From: Apostichopus japonicus
Taxonomy: Eukaryota > Echinodermata > Holothuroidea > Aspidochirotida > Stichopodidae
Direction: 5' to 3'
Assembly (NCBI RefSeq): GCF_037975245.1
Contig: NC_092561.1
Span: 17,365,001 to 17,429,000 of the forward strand
DNA: 64,000 nt
Part shown: piece after piece, positions 1 to 19,373 of the stretch
Position numbering within the stretch: position 1 is the first letter of the stretch
Layout: the number at the start of each line of letters is the position of its first letter
Notes under the pieces: model-generated
Database searches by the model: none
Told to the model about the DNA's origin: nothing
Seen by the model: only the letters and a program-made list of their open reading frames with translations
Position numbers and translations under genes: made by a program

Positions 1-152
1 CTTGCAATTTTCTCTTGTAGACTCCTGCTTGGGATAAACACCAGCTTATAGAAGGGAGAAGAGGCATCACAGTGGCTGCACCACAAAGCTAGATAAACTG
101 GCTGACAGTCTGGCACGAATGGAGAAGGCTGATTGGCGCTAACCAGCTTTTG
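1..152 (+). other. Possible terminal exon of an upstream gene
   Basis: A pyrimidine-rich acceptor (tttctcttgtag) lies at about 9-20. One frame, opening after a nearby AG, reads KLDKLADSLARMEKADWR then TAA at about 139-141. The amphipathic L..LADSLARM.K.D pattern resembles the last helix of a death domain, but the stretch is short and the acceptor that suits this frame is weak. The remainder of any such gene is outside the window. Confidence 0.22.
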
Positions 153-1767
153 CACAGCTAAGGCAAAACGATCACCTCTGATATTTTCATGAGTTATTGT
201 TCATCATAGCTTGAAAATGAAGTCCGACATTTCTACAAAAATTAATGAGCATGATCCTGAACATAATATTCGTAATACTAAAAAAGGCATTGAAGACTCG
301 CCCCAAGCCGCCTCTGAAAAAAAGTTAACTTTATGTTGTTTGCAAGTGAAGTGTTTTTCTTTTCGCTACAAAATGCAGATAAATGAAACGTGATACCTTG
401 TTATCTCTTATATGGACCTGAGATGTCCATCGCTGCTATGTACACTGTGTTGTGGGTATTTGCAGTAGCTGCATGTATTGACTGTACACTAGTGTCTAAT
501 TACCGACGGTAGCAAGCCGTGTGTCTATTTTCTGGGATCGATGGAGGTGTCTAACACTTCTGTTACACCTCATTCGAAACTAGGTCAGATTACCGGCATC
601 AGACGTTTCTTTGTGCGCGAGTCTTTACTCCCTTTAATTCCTCAGTCTAGTTTGTTCTGTATTATATATTTGAGTCTTTTTAATCTTCTGCGTGTTTCAC
701 TGAGCAAGATTAGAAGGTCAAATCATTGGAACCATGCATGGATATCATGAATAGTTCATAAATCTGTGAATATATAGGTACTACTAATTTGCTACTTGCA
801 GTAAAGGGTTACATCATTGTAGCGAAAAAACATAGTATTCTGCAATACCCTTGAGAAAGTTATGCAAAATACTGTCAACTTTGTTACAACTAACAGAACT
901 AATGTGGCATCAATAAAATGATGAAACTGATTTAAGACGTAACTCTTTACTGTCATACTTAATTATATAGGAGTCAATGGTGAACCATACATTGTTTTAT
1001 TACGGTAATCCGTTTTGCTGTATTACTTTAGTGGTCTCAATTCATCCTTAGTTCCTCTGCTTTGATTTTTTCACATATTTTTCGTTCTATTCCAACTGTA
1101 TTACAAGCTCATTAAAGAAATATATGTGTTATAAGTTGAAACGAAAGCAATGTTTTGTTATTGCCTGAATGTCCTTTGTTCAAATATTAATAATTTATGT
1201 TATTCTACAACAAGAGCTGTAATGCCACGGAAGCAGGATTGAGATTCCCTTTGTTAATATATGAGTGGTTTCTGTTTCTATACAACACTACCGATAAATA
1301 TACAGATACATTGCATCAATATACAATCTTGCACGATATATAAATTTGCTAATTCTCATATTGAAATATAAGTTAATTACCAAGAACCAATCACCTAGCT
1401 ACACGTTGGTGACGTCGGGGGTTCTTGATACAATTTATAGTTATAACCCACAGCTCAATAATCGTAGGTGTGTAATGAATGAGCGATCACAGAGGCGGGT
1501 GAAAGATTCTTAAAGGCATCCGTATGACAACAATGATCATGGTTTAATTAGTACATTTAATAATAAGAAAAAGTCGTGCTAATAATTCTATGAACGGAAC
1601 TACCATGAACCATTCATCTAGCTACATGCTAATGACGTTGCATGTAAAAAAAATAAGACTCTACTCCAAATCTATATCAGTTGAAATCTTTAAAAGGGAA
1701 GTGTTTCGTAGTTTTCCTCTCATTCTTCAAGAAATCAACTTGACGAAACAACCACGTCCAGCCCTTT
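153..1767. other. Intergenic, nothing recognised
   Basis: AT-rich sequence with only short frames. I see no domain, RNA gene or clear repeat until the tandem duplication begins near 1768. Confidence 0.6.
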
Positions 1768-2688
1768 CTTGAGGTGAGTAAAAATTTGGATATCATTTAT
1801 ATTTTACAGGAAAGCGTTGACTGACATTCAAATCTCTGGTAATGGTTCATTAATGGCGCAAGATACTTTAATTATGGTAACCAGGGACGTAGATAAGGCC
1901 TGGTGATTGGAGGGGGGGGGGGTTGTAGTGGCTGAAAATCCAACTGGATGGGTTTTGAAGCCAGCAAATTCCGCCTTGTACCCCACCCCCTCCCCACCCC
2001 GCGCTACTCGTCAGCGATACTGTCAATGTCAGTCAGACACCCCTTTCGCGACTGCACTTTTGTTCCGAACTTTGTTCGATACATTTGAACCCACTGGCAC
2101 TCACTTCACAAACTTATTAGCCCCCCTACCCCCCCCCCAACCAAATATATAAAAAGAATTGTGAAAATTCGGGCAATATGCTGTTAACTTTTCGGGCATC
2201 TACTGAAAGAAAGATAATTTGCAATTTCTTGAGGTGAGTAAAAATTTGGATATCATTTATATTTTACAGGAAAGCGTTGACTGACATTCAAATCTCTGGT
2301 AATGGTTCATTAATGGCGCAAGATACTTTAATTATGGTAACCAGGGACGTAGATAAGGCCTGGTGATTGGAGGGGGGGGGGGGTTGTAGTGGCTGAAAAT
2401 CCAACTGGATGGGTTTTGAAGCCAGCAAATTCCGCCTTGTACCCCACCCCCTCCCCACCCCGCGCTACTCGTCAGCGATACTGTCAATGTCAGTCAGACA
2501 CCCCTTTCGCGACTGCACTTTTGTTCCGAACTTTGTTCGATACATTTGAACCCACTGGCACTCACTTCACAAACTTATTAGCCCCCCTACCCCCCCCCCC
2601 AACCAAATATATAAAAAGAATTGTGAAAATTCGGGCAATATGCTGATAACTTTTCGGGCATCTACTGAAAGAAAGATAATTTGCAATC
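1768..2688 (+). repeat. Two-copy tandem duplication, about 459-bp unit
   Basis: 1768-2226 and 2228-2688 are almost identical. The few differences include the length of a G-run, of a C-run and one base near the end (CTGTTAAC or CTGATAAC). Each unit holds flanking DNA plus the left end of the element at 1882, so the duplication came after insertion. Such high identity indicates a recent event or an assembly artefact. Confidence 0.9.
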
Positions 2689-3265
2689 TGTTTTTCAATG
2701 GTTAAACTTATATTATTATTACCATTAATATTGTAACGACTTCCCCAATAGTTATTACCAATATGGAAGGGTAATAACACGGAAATGATTGTATGTTATT
2801 GTCATGCGATGTAAAAACCGATGCATGCCCATACGATATGCCATTACCATGTGCAACGCGAAAAATTTGGGTTTTTTCGGGAAAGTCGTTAAAGCCCCCA
2901 CCCCTCCCCCCCCCCCCGAAATCAAATTGGTCTCCTACGCCTATTACGGTAGTTCTATTAGGCATTGTTTTTGGAGTATTCAAATTTATACGAAGTTTTG
3001 TATGGAGGAGTATAAGAATCGCGAGATACAATTTCTCTAAGTGGTAAGGAAAACGTGGTAAATATGACTGATTAAAGGTCAACTTTGACCGAAATTTTTC
3101 AATTTTTAGGTCATTCACAATCACAGGAATATATGAATAGACCTAGGTATATAATAGTGCGACAGTCGGAAATTCCGACTGTCGCACTCCAATTTCCAAC
3201 TATCGTCAGTTTTACCAAGTTGGCGGGTGAGACACCCCCCACACCCCCCTATAGCGACGTCCCTG
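1882..3265. mobile_element. hAT-type non-autonomous element, 8-bp TSD
   Basis: Starts CAGGGACGTAG and ends CGACGTCCCTG, flanked by ATGGTAAC at 1874-1881 and 3266-3273. No transposase frame. Carries G- and C-runs and a perfect palindrome at 3156-3188. Internal sequence (FTTTTCGGGCA..CTACTGAAAGAAA-like and the CGGGAAAGTCGTTA region) is related to 31480-31890, so the family has at least two copies here. Confidence 0.8.
3156..3188. repeat. Perfect 33-nt palindrome
   Basis: Two 16-base arms (AGTGCGACAGTCGGAA and its exact complement) with one central A. It lies near the right end of the 1882-3265 element. Confidence 0.95.
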
Positions 3266-3273
3266 ATGGTAAC

Positions 3274-5922
3274 ACGTGAGCACGAAAATAAATGGCATTT
3301 TCGCGTACTTGTCTCTAACAGTGTGTGTTAACAACTTATTGAAGGATTGCCAACGGGATAGAAAGGCTAACAGGATTGCTTGATTTAAAAGGACTTTATT
3401 TTGGCTGAAACCAGTTGTATAGGAATTATTTGCTCTTTTGTAGTAATTTCGGTTACACGTAAACGGAGTAGGGAACCATGTGTGACAACCTCAATGCTTT
3501 AGTTGACGTATATTATTTTGGTTTAAGGATTTATTGATAAATGCATGATTCCATGTTATTTCGTTTCATTTAATTTGTTCGAATACAAATTGTTACCGAC
3601 ATATAAGTGTCTAACCCCTTTTAATCAGGGCCTCTTAAAAATACTAACTGGAGAATCATTGCATTTTTTGGGGGGAAAAAAGACAAAGATAAATGTTTCT
3701 TTTTATTGAAATAAATCATGATAAAAGTTGCAAAAGGCTATAATAACAGCTAAGTTTTGTTCTTGAATACTCAAAATACAGAGCTGCCTTTGTAGTATCT
3801 TTAAACCTGAATACAAAGCTGTATTGCGGTTTGATGCATGACTTCATTGTAACAGGGTATATGAGCCAATGTTATCCTTGTAAGATATCATGAAAGTTTT
3901 GTTTATATGAGTTTTGCAGATATTATTGATCCTTGATGAATTTTGACATTTACAAAAAATTATATATTTATACTCAAAATGTGACTTTCTAATGTAAGTG
4001 GGAAACTTGTCAATGATACACATCCTTAGCTATGGTGATCATAACCTTTCCATATTTGAGCTAGTTGACGTCAACTGAATTTTAGAAATGAATTTTCCCG
4101 AATTGCGCAGCTACATATCCTGCAAACCCTTGACTATTTCCCGAAATTGACTGATTTCAACGATTTTTCAGGCCTGTAGGGTGTATACGAACCGTCCCTT
4201 GGTAGTCTCGATATTGTCGTATTCAAAGAAGAAACCCTGTCACGAACTTATTTTATGCAATAGATCGTTGTACTTATTACAATTATTATTTTGCAAAAAC
4301 AAAGAACCAACAGTATGTGCACTTCGTAGCTTTCGTTCATGCAATAATAAAACGAAAGCGTAACGAGAATTGATCCTCTGCTAAATATGCTTAAATGTTG
4401 TGGATATCACGTTTGAGTTGTGCTGACGAAAATTTCCCCGATAAAATTATAGAACTTGTTTACAATCGACGTACCACAGAGAAACGGTAAGTGCAGATAT
4501 TGGAATCGACTCCAACAGTATACGTCATTTCTACACAGTCGTATTCCACACACAAACTGTGGAAAAGTTCAATTTGCAAATCTGCCAAGTATTGCTTTTA
4601 CAGAGACTGACTTCAAACTAGAAGTTGAATAACAAGTAAATATTTGACTTGATCAAGCCTCATACAGGTGGAATTGTTTCCCAAACAGACGGGAAAATTA
4701 AAATGGCCGACATTTTGCAACTCACACCAAATGCATACTGAACAATAAAAAGTTGAAAACAAAATTTTATGATCCTTGCATATGATCTGCGGCAGACACG
4801 TTTTGGGCCTTCACATCAAGATGTTTTCCCTGAACAACTTTGCTTCACCACCTTTCAAAGCGATATATTCACAGCATTTCAGCAGTTGGACAAACGCTCT
4901 AAGATGAGTAGCATTTTTTATACGTTTTTAGAAAATGACCTCTCGTGACCACAAATGACCTTCAGATTGATAACATATTACCATATGTATGGAAACTTAA
5001 CTACAAAAAAACCACTCACGAAATGTCAGCTTAATCGAATGAAAATGACTACATGGCAGTCATTCAAGCACGAGGGCAAAAAGGGACAAATTATCGGCAG
5101 TATCGGACGATCGCTTTAGCTTAGTTGAAGTCTTTTAGCTGAGCTATAAAAAAGAGGAGAATTCGCACATATACATTTTAAACAGATTTCACTCTGAAAT
5201 GGAAAAATTAAATGCTTCCGACTATATCGTTATTTTCTTTATATGTAGGCAGCATTTTGATTCTTAGTTCGTTCCCAATGCAGAGGCATCCCGTCGTGGG
5301 GAAATCGTGTGAAAAAAGCCACCTCAAGCGAACCTTATGGATGTTTTTTAAGTCAATTATTTTTTTCTTTGCCTTTTGTTTTGTTTTAAGTGTTTAATGT
5401 AACTGATCAATATTTGCATACATTGTGAAACGTCAAAGAAAAATTTATCACAGCTGTTATTATTATGATATTAGAATTAACTGATATTTGTATGTTTTAA
5501 AATATATATTTCAATCCTTGGTTTGAACTGACTTTGTTGATATGAATTGACGCAGCGATCACAACAAATCAAACAATGTGTTGTTTTTTTTTTACTAAAA
5601 AAGTATTATACAGGCAGTAAGCGTGACTTTGATATAATTTGTGGAAACATTTTGATGAAATAAAAAAGACTCAGAAGTTTGGAAAACGTTCTTCTTATTT
5701 TAAGTATGATGATAAGAATTTACATTTTCCAATACAATATTTCAATTCAGAAATAAAATTTCAATCGAACGTTTTTTTTCCCCCTCGAGACAAGCAGAAA
5801 AGCTTATATATTTCATATCTATTGGATTTGGTTCTCTTCGCCGACCTATCCTTACAAAAACAATATGAACGGGGCTCTGAATGACAGTCAATGACACGAT
5901 ACCTTTGTCTATTCCTATGCAG
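3274..5922. other. Intergenic, upstream of caspase
   Basis: AT-rich with no supported exon or repeat. It probably contains the caspase promoter and a non-coding first exon, but no core promoter could be assigned. Confidence 0.5.
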
Positions 5923-5987
5923 AAGTCCCTCATCAGACATCCAGTTATTTACAACCTACAAGAAGTTTTCATTAACCTGCAAACATA
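5923..5987 (+). other. Probable 5' UTR part of first caspase coding exon
   Basis: A pyrimidine-rich acceptor (attcctatgcag) ends at 5922, 65 bases before the proposed start codon at 5988. All three frames close before the start except through that ATG, so this part reads best as leader. It implies at least one non-coding exon further upstream that I could not locate. Confidence 0.5.
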
Positions 5988-14013
<8,026 letters not shown>

Positions 14014-14249
14014 GAAACAGGTTTAAGTACCGTTTTAGTTCATTGTTTAATTGATTACACTTTTGTCTCAGACGTTAATTTTGTCTGTCTGCTGTCTGCT
14101 ATATCCACGTGTATCAGTTTTTGTTGATAAAATCCTATGATATAATTTACGACCATTGTAATTTAGCGTGACATTCATTGAAATGAAAAATTTAGTTCAC
14201 AATTGAAGAATTTCAATCGAATTTAAAAATAAAATGTTGCTGACAATGA

Positions 14250-14251
14250 CA

Positions 14252-14311
<60 letters not shown>
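14250..14311. repeat. AT microsatellite
   Basis: AT array with one interruption, downstream of the caspase poly(A) signal candidate. Confidence 0.9.
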
Positions 14312-14312
<1 letters not shown>

Positions 14313-14566
14313 ATTTTGTAAAAAATATAAGGCCGAATTCTCTCACGGGTTTAGCAGCTTCAAAATTCGACTACTTCAGTAACTGTTACCAGCTTAATAT
14401 ATGCAATTTTAATGTCAGATGTCCTCGACACTTGTTCATGACACAATCAGGATAAAGATGATGCTACAAGGCATGATATAGTGGCGAGGACACCTAACTA
14501 AGCAAAAATGAAATAATTAAAAATTCATTTTAACACGGAATCCTAACTTTTTTAACTTATTTTCAG

Positions 14567-14628
14567 GTGTCGATGAGATTAAACCTGCAGCTGGCAAACT
14601 TTACGCTCTCGACCATAAGAGTAAATAG
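14567..14628 (+). other. Candidate alternative terminal exon after the caspase
   Basis: A good acceptor (acttattttcag) is followed by 2 bases and then an open frame reading VDEIKPAAGKLYALDHKSK and TAG. The phase fits caspase exon 4, which ends with one base, so skipping the p10 exon would give a caspase lacking its small subunit. It could also be 3' UTR or chance. No family match recognised. Confidence 0.3.
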
Positions 14629-14639
14629 GACCATCAACC

Positions 14640-15608
14640 TTTGCAGGGACCGCTTACTTACCTTATTAATTTTTGCTAGTTTAATGTGAACATACCAGCA
14701 ATGGCTCTATGTAGGAAAATGCTCTTTTCTTTATGATTTTTCTACGGTCTATTTTTGGAATTCTGTTTTTTTCCTTGCTGGGATATGTCGCAGAAATCAT
14801 TTCTTAGTCCTATTCGTCTAAATTTTCCTTGTTTTAGTGCAACTCGTCCTCGTGGTGTCAATATGAACCATATACCACGTCACATGCGAGTGACCATATA
14901 CTGATTTTCATCGTCTTAAAGAGCACTGCCTTATGTTTGAATCAACCTCGGTTTACGTAAGTCCGAACTACCAATCCAATGAGTTATAGTTAAAGATACT
15001 TACGTTATTCAAGGATAGACCATTAACTTGTTAAAGTTATAAGCAGGTGCCGTGTGCGTTTCCATCGTTTTAATTGAACTAAGGAATTACATATTTTTGG
15101 TGTTGGTATAATTGTAGATCCTTTTGATTTTGAACTTAATTTGTAAACCGATGATCCCCTGTCCCACAAGACACCCAACAATATTAAGTAAATTCATTGA
15201 CATTGTGGGTGGTGGAGATATTTCAGTCTCCAGAGCACACTTGTTTATGCTCCGGGTATGCGGTAAACCTATGAACACCACCCCCCCCCCTCCACCCCAT
15301 GCCCCCACTTCCTATCACATTGTAAGCAATTGCCTATAATGGCACGTAAAGTAATATTTAGAGTAAAACGCATTTAGCTAGCACTTAGTTAATTGTTTAA
15401 AATATCATCGCGTTTTGTAGAATGATAACTTTGAAAAATTTTGAGCAATGATTACCAACCCGGAGCTTATAGTGTTGTCATTTGCATTCCTCTCTCCTAC
15501 TCTCATCAAACAGAAATATACTTGATGAATCCCACAGAAATGATCTCCAGAGCCTTCTCATTTTTGCAGCAAAAGAAATCATTATAAACCTCCTTGGTTC
15601 TCAGTTGC
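14640..15608. other. Intergenic with a G/C-run repeat fragment
   Basis: No gene seen. A C-run with flanking repeat-like text around 15275-15310 may be a transposon fragment, but I could not find its ends. Confidence 0.5.
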
Positions 15609-15616
15609 TGTAAACG

Positions 15617-16145
15617 CAAGGGCGGCGGAACCGGGGGGGGCACAGGGGGCACGTGCCCCCCCCCACTTTTCCTTAGGTTAAAAATGTGCCCTTTTTCTAC
15701 ATAAAAATTGAGGTGTCTCAAGTTAGCAAGAGGCCAGGGAACCAGAATGAACACTCGGGAAGGGCCGTTTCCGGCCATCTGAGGGGTTTGTAAAACCAAA
15801 AATTTTCTTATACGCTCCGCGCCAACCGATGGTGGCGCTCCGCTCAGATAGTCGTGCATACAACTTTGCAACTAGCATGATTTCACCTCATTTTGTCTCA
15901 AAAGAAAACTTGTTCCTTGTTTCCCAATTTGCACATTGGACATGGCAGTGCTAGTATGCATATTTCCTTGAAGGGGGGGGGGGGCGGCGTTGATGGAGTG
16001 ATGTGTATACGCAAATATGATAATACAATAAGAGTTATAAAGGGTACTAAATATAAGGCTGCATCAGTCCAATCGAATTTCTGCAAAGTGCCCTTTGATG
16101 TCGGTGCCCCCCCCCCCCAGATTAAAAGTGCTACCGCCGCCCTTG
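15617..16145. mobile_element. hAT MITE with perfect 8-bp TSD
   Basis: Ends CAAGGGCGGCGG and CCGCCGCCCTTG, flanked by TGTAAACG at 15609-15616 and 16146-16153. It contains one copy of the shared module (about 15745-15850). G-runs and C-runs lie close to each terminus. Confidence 0.92.
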
Positions 16146-16439
16146 TGTAAACGTACGCCATAATTATCAGTTGTGATCGCTTCAGTTTAAAAGAGAGATC
16201 AAGACCTTTCTTCCTGCACTTATCCGTCTCTTCCATTCCCAGTTATCCCCTTCCCCTTCATAGCCCACATTTCTCCCCTAGACCTTCGCTCTACACTTCA
16301 CCCATGTTAGCACAAATCTAGACGGCGATGGAATGGAAACGAGTGTCAAGATTTAGACCAAGACTAGAAGATATATCAAGAGGTGAGTAGGACCATGGAG
16401 CTATAAACAGAAGTGGGCACAAAATACTCGAGAGAGAGA

Positions 16440-16740
16440 GGGAATTCAATTTCAATGGACTTTATTTCAAGTCCCTAGACTGGGTACAGGGGCGAAGCCA
16501 AGAGAAGTTGTTGGATGTTTATATATTTCTTGTTCTCATGTGGTGACTTAGAATCACTCAAGCACATATCAAAAAGAGGAATTGAGTTTCTGTCCGGGAA
16601 GGTATCCCAAACCCGGAAGCTGCAGTGCATTGAGAGCGTTCTATGTTTCAACTTAAGCATAGAAATACATTCAAGAGATTCCAATTTCATTGTGGGGTTC
16701 CAGGCGGAGAAGCCCACGGAAGGTGTAGCATTTTAATTTT
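16440..16740 (-). mobile_element. Probable retroelement 3' fragment
   Basis: On the - strand a frame of 80 codons (16475-16717) ends close to a GAAATAAAGTCC tail and short A/T-rich repeats, a layout typical of LINE 3' ends. The protein has no domain I recognise. Could instead be a host pseudogene exon. Confidence 0.35.
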
Positions 16741-16759
16741 TTAGCCTAAAAATTACTCA

Positions 16760-18520
16760 AATAAATGAAATTTGGATGTAGAGCTATATGAGACTCAGTT
16801 TTAGTTTAGGCCTACCGCGGGCCGACTTGTGGGGACTGGGGCAATCATCGAGATCCCCTCCCCCCCCCAACCCCATATGACACCACTCTTTTTTTTTTTT
16901 TACTGAACTAAAACTAAACTAAACCTAGTTTCAATTATAACAATTTACCGACGTCGACATTTGAAATGCAAGTTGAACCCACATAAGTGTAAAAACCGAT
17001 ATAGTCACCTCGACCCATTTTAGTACCAATTGCTGCTTTCTGCACATATTTCAATGAAACATATTCAATTGTTGTGAATTCGTAATTCGTTTTACACCGT
17101 TTTTATATCTCTTATCAAACAATCGATAAATTCTGTTGTCCTGTTAGGCTGTTTCACATAAGCATATAGTCATCGGCGTATACATAAATAATTCAATGCG
17201 TGAAGGCGATATTTAATCGAATCTTATGCAAGTGACATTGCAAAGTTGCGTAAGTGAAATGTAAGTATACATATGAAGGTGCGCCCTCGAGATTTGTATG
17301 CGAACTTTGAAAGTCCTGTTTGCCCAAAAGATTACGGAGAAAAAATGTCAGAATATCCACAAGCTTCAGCTCATTGATGGTTTATCTTCGATCACTACAA
17401 TAATTTGCGTCTCGATATAAGGAGACTGAGGTAGAGAGCAGATTAGTCGGTTCGTTGTTTGGTTTTTCGTTTTTCTTAAAAAGGTACTTTGGGTGACTTT
17501 CGCGGCTCTATTTTACAACATAATTTATTATGTAGGCCTAAGCCATAAATCTATGTTAGGCCTAGGCTAGGCACGCAACTAGCAAGTATTAGTAGTAATA
17601 ATATGACCCAGATCAGTCAGGGCCTACAGTACATGCTACAGTTAGCATAGGGTCTAAGTTGAAATAAATGATACAAGTTTACGGGAACGTACAATAACCG
17701 TAAGTCTGCTACAACTGTCTTTAAATTTATGAGGCTATGTTCATTAAGTAACTGCCAACATAATAATTGGCCTTCCTTAGTTGTATGGTTTATAGTAGTT
17801 GTTTAGTAGTAGACTATAGTCTCTACAGGTAACTAAGTTGCCTATAGCTCTCTGCTGTTATTTGGGCTAGGCTAAGCCTACTATTAAGTAGCCTACCTGC
17901 ACACCAAGCATGCCATACATTAATTAAGCCTCGGCCACACCTAAGCCATACAAAAATTACTCCAGACTGGTGCAATTTAAGTTGCTTGGGTTACACATCA
18001 ATGATCACTATAACGATATTCAGGTCCCTGAAAAACAGATATCGTTGGAGTTGCACCAGGAGCGACTTTTCCATCCAGCAACTTTTCCATCTTTCTCACT
18101 CTGTTGGTATGTTAATATTTAGACATCTGTTATGGTACTGTACTACTGTATGAAATTATATCTACACTGACCAGTGAGATTCTTCTGAACGTTAATGTCA
18201 AAGTAGCAACATCTCTGTAAAGATCTCATTTATCAAGCATACTACAGGGATCTGTTCGTTTGTGTAAATATTGGAATACATTATGAGGCTTTTAATAGCC
18301 ACAATAAATTTTGCATGCAATTTGGATGATATTTATAACACTGGGCACCATGCTATCAGTGTTTCAGTTAACATAATTCTTGCAATAATAGTTTAATATG
18401 ATTTGCAAATAAGAAGAGACAGTACATCTAGACTGATTTTCAAGCCAGGCACAGAAAAACTTCCAAATGACATTTTTTGGTGATCATTTTGTGGAGATGC
18501 TTATTTTCACTTGAAACAAT
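16760..18520. other. Intergenic, upstream of CUEDC2
   Basis: No coding region. 17520-17900 is unusually rich in TAGGCCTA-type words. A C-run and T-run lie at 16855-16905. Confidence 0.5.
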
Positions 18521-18527
18521 TGGACTA

Positions 18528-19250
18528 CATTTGTTGCCACACACATAAACTATGTATAACGTGTACCTCTCTGCCCACTATACCTGTACTACTGTAACTA
18601 TATCAAAATGACCTCTTCACTAATGGTGATGTACATGTGCCTTACAACTATACTGGGTAATTGTGAAAATATAAAGAGGGTTGAAATGGATAGAGGAATT
18701 TAAAAAATTCATTGGTTAAATGTTGACATGGGCGTAGATCAGTCCTGGATAATGGTGGCGACGCGTGTCTATTCTCTAATACTATCTAAGCGGAGCGCGA
18801 CCATGGGTTCGCGCGTAGCGTAGAATAAACTTTTTGGCAAATATACCTCCCAGATTGCCAGAAATAACATTCCCCAGACCCAATGATGCTCCCAAACCTC
18901 CTTAAATTTTAGATCTCATAGGTTAGAAATTTAGTTTGGGGAAAAAACATGGGCATCTGCAGAAAAAAATTCAGGGGACAAATAATCCAAGTAGACTTTG
19001 TATACGATGGGTCTTGGGTCCTCTTCCAGAAAACAATTATAGACTGCCGCAAATGCGATTTCCATCCTATATTTAACAACTGTGGATAAAATACAATAAA
19101 ATGAGAACTGCTGCATGTCATTTGTTGCCACGCTGTAGACTATGCATAACGTGTATGTACCTCTCTGCCCACTGTGCCTGTACTAACTATATCAAAATGA
19201 CCTCATCACAGTAATGGTGATGTACATGTGCCTTACTACTGTATTTACAA
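18528..19250. repeat. Direct duplication flanking a family D fragment
   Basis: About 130 bases at 18528-18662 recur at 19112-19250 (CATTTGTTGCCAC..ATAACGTGTA..GGTGATGTACATGTGCCTTA). Between them is a family D transposon fragment (about 18728-19110) that carries the shared module. Family D is better delimited at 49820-50372. Confidence 0.8.
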
Positions 19251-19319
19251 CACCCATGTTTCCTATTGTTACCATTATATACTGTAGATGAGTATTTCCG
19301 AATGTTTGCTCTTTTCCAG

Positions 19320-19373
19320 ACTGAACACTTGTCAGAGGTGCACCAGTAGTAAAGAGACCACTGGGTCAGCAAG
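19320..19373 (+). other. CUEDC2 5' UTR segment
   Basis: A strong acceptor (ttgctcttttccag) ends at 19319 and the start codon is at 19374, with stops in this leader. An upstream non-coding exon must exist. The GGCCTA-rich stretch around 17520-17900 is a possible promoter region, but I found no clear core element. Confidence 0.55.

Noticed and set aside
1907-2646. Two matching 81-85 codon frames in the tandem duplication
   Set aside because: They match only because the DNA is duplicated; Pro runs come from C-runs and there is no start context or homology.
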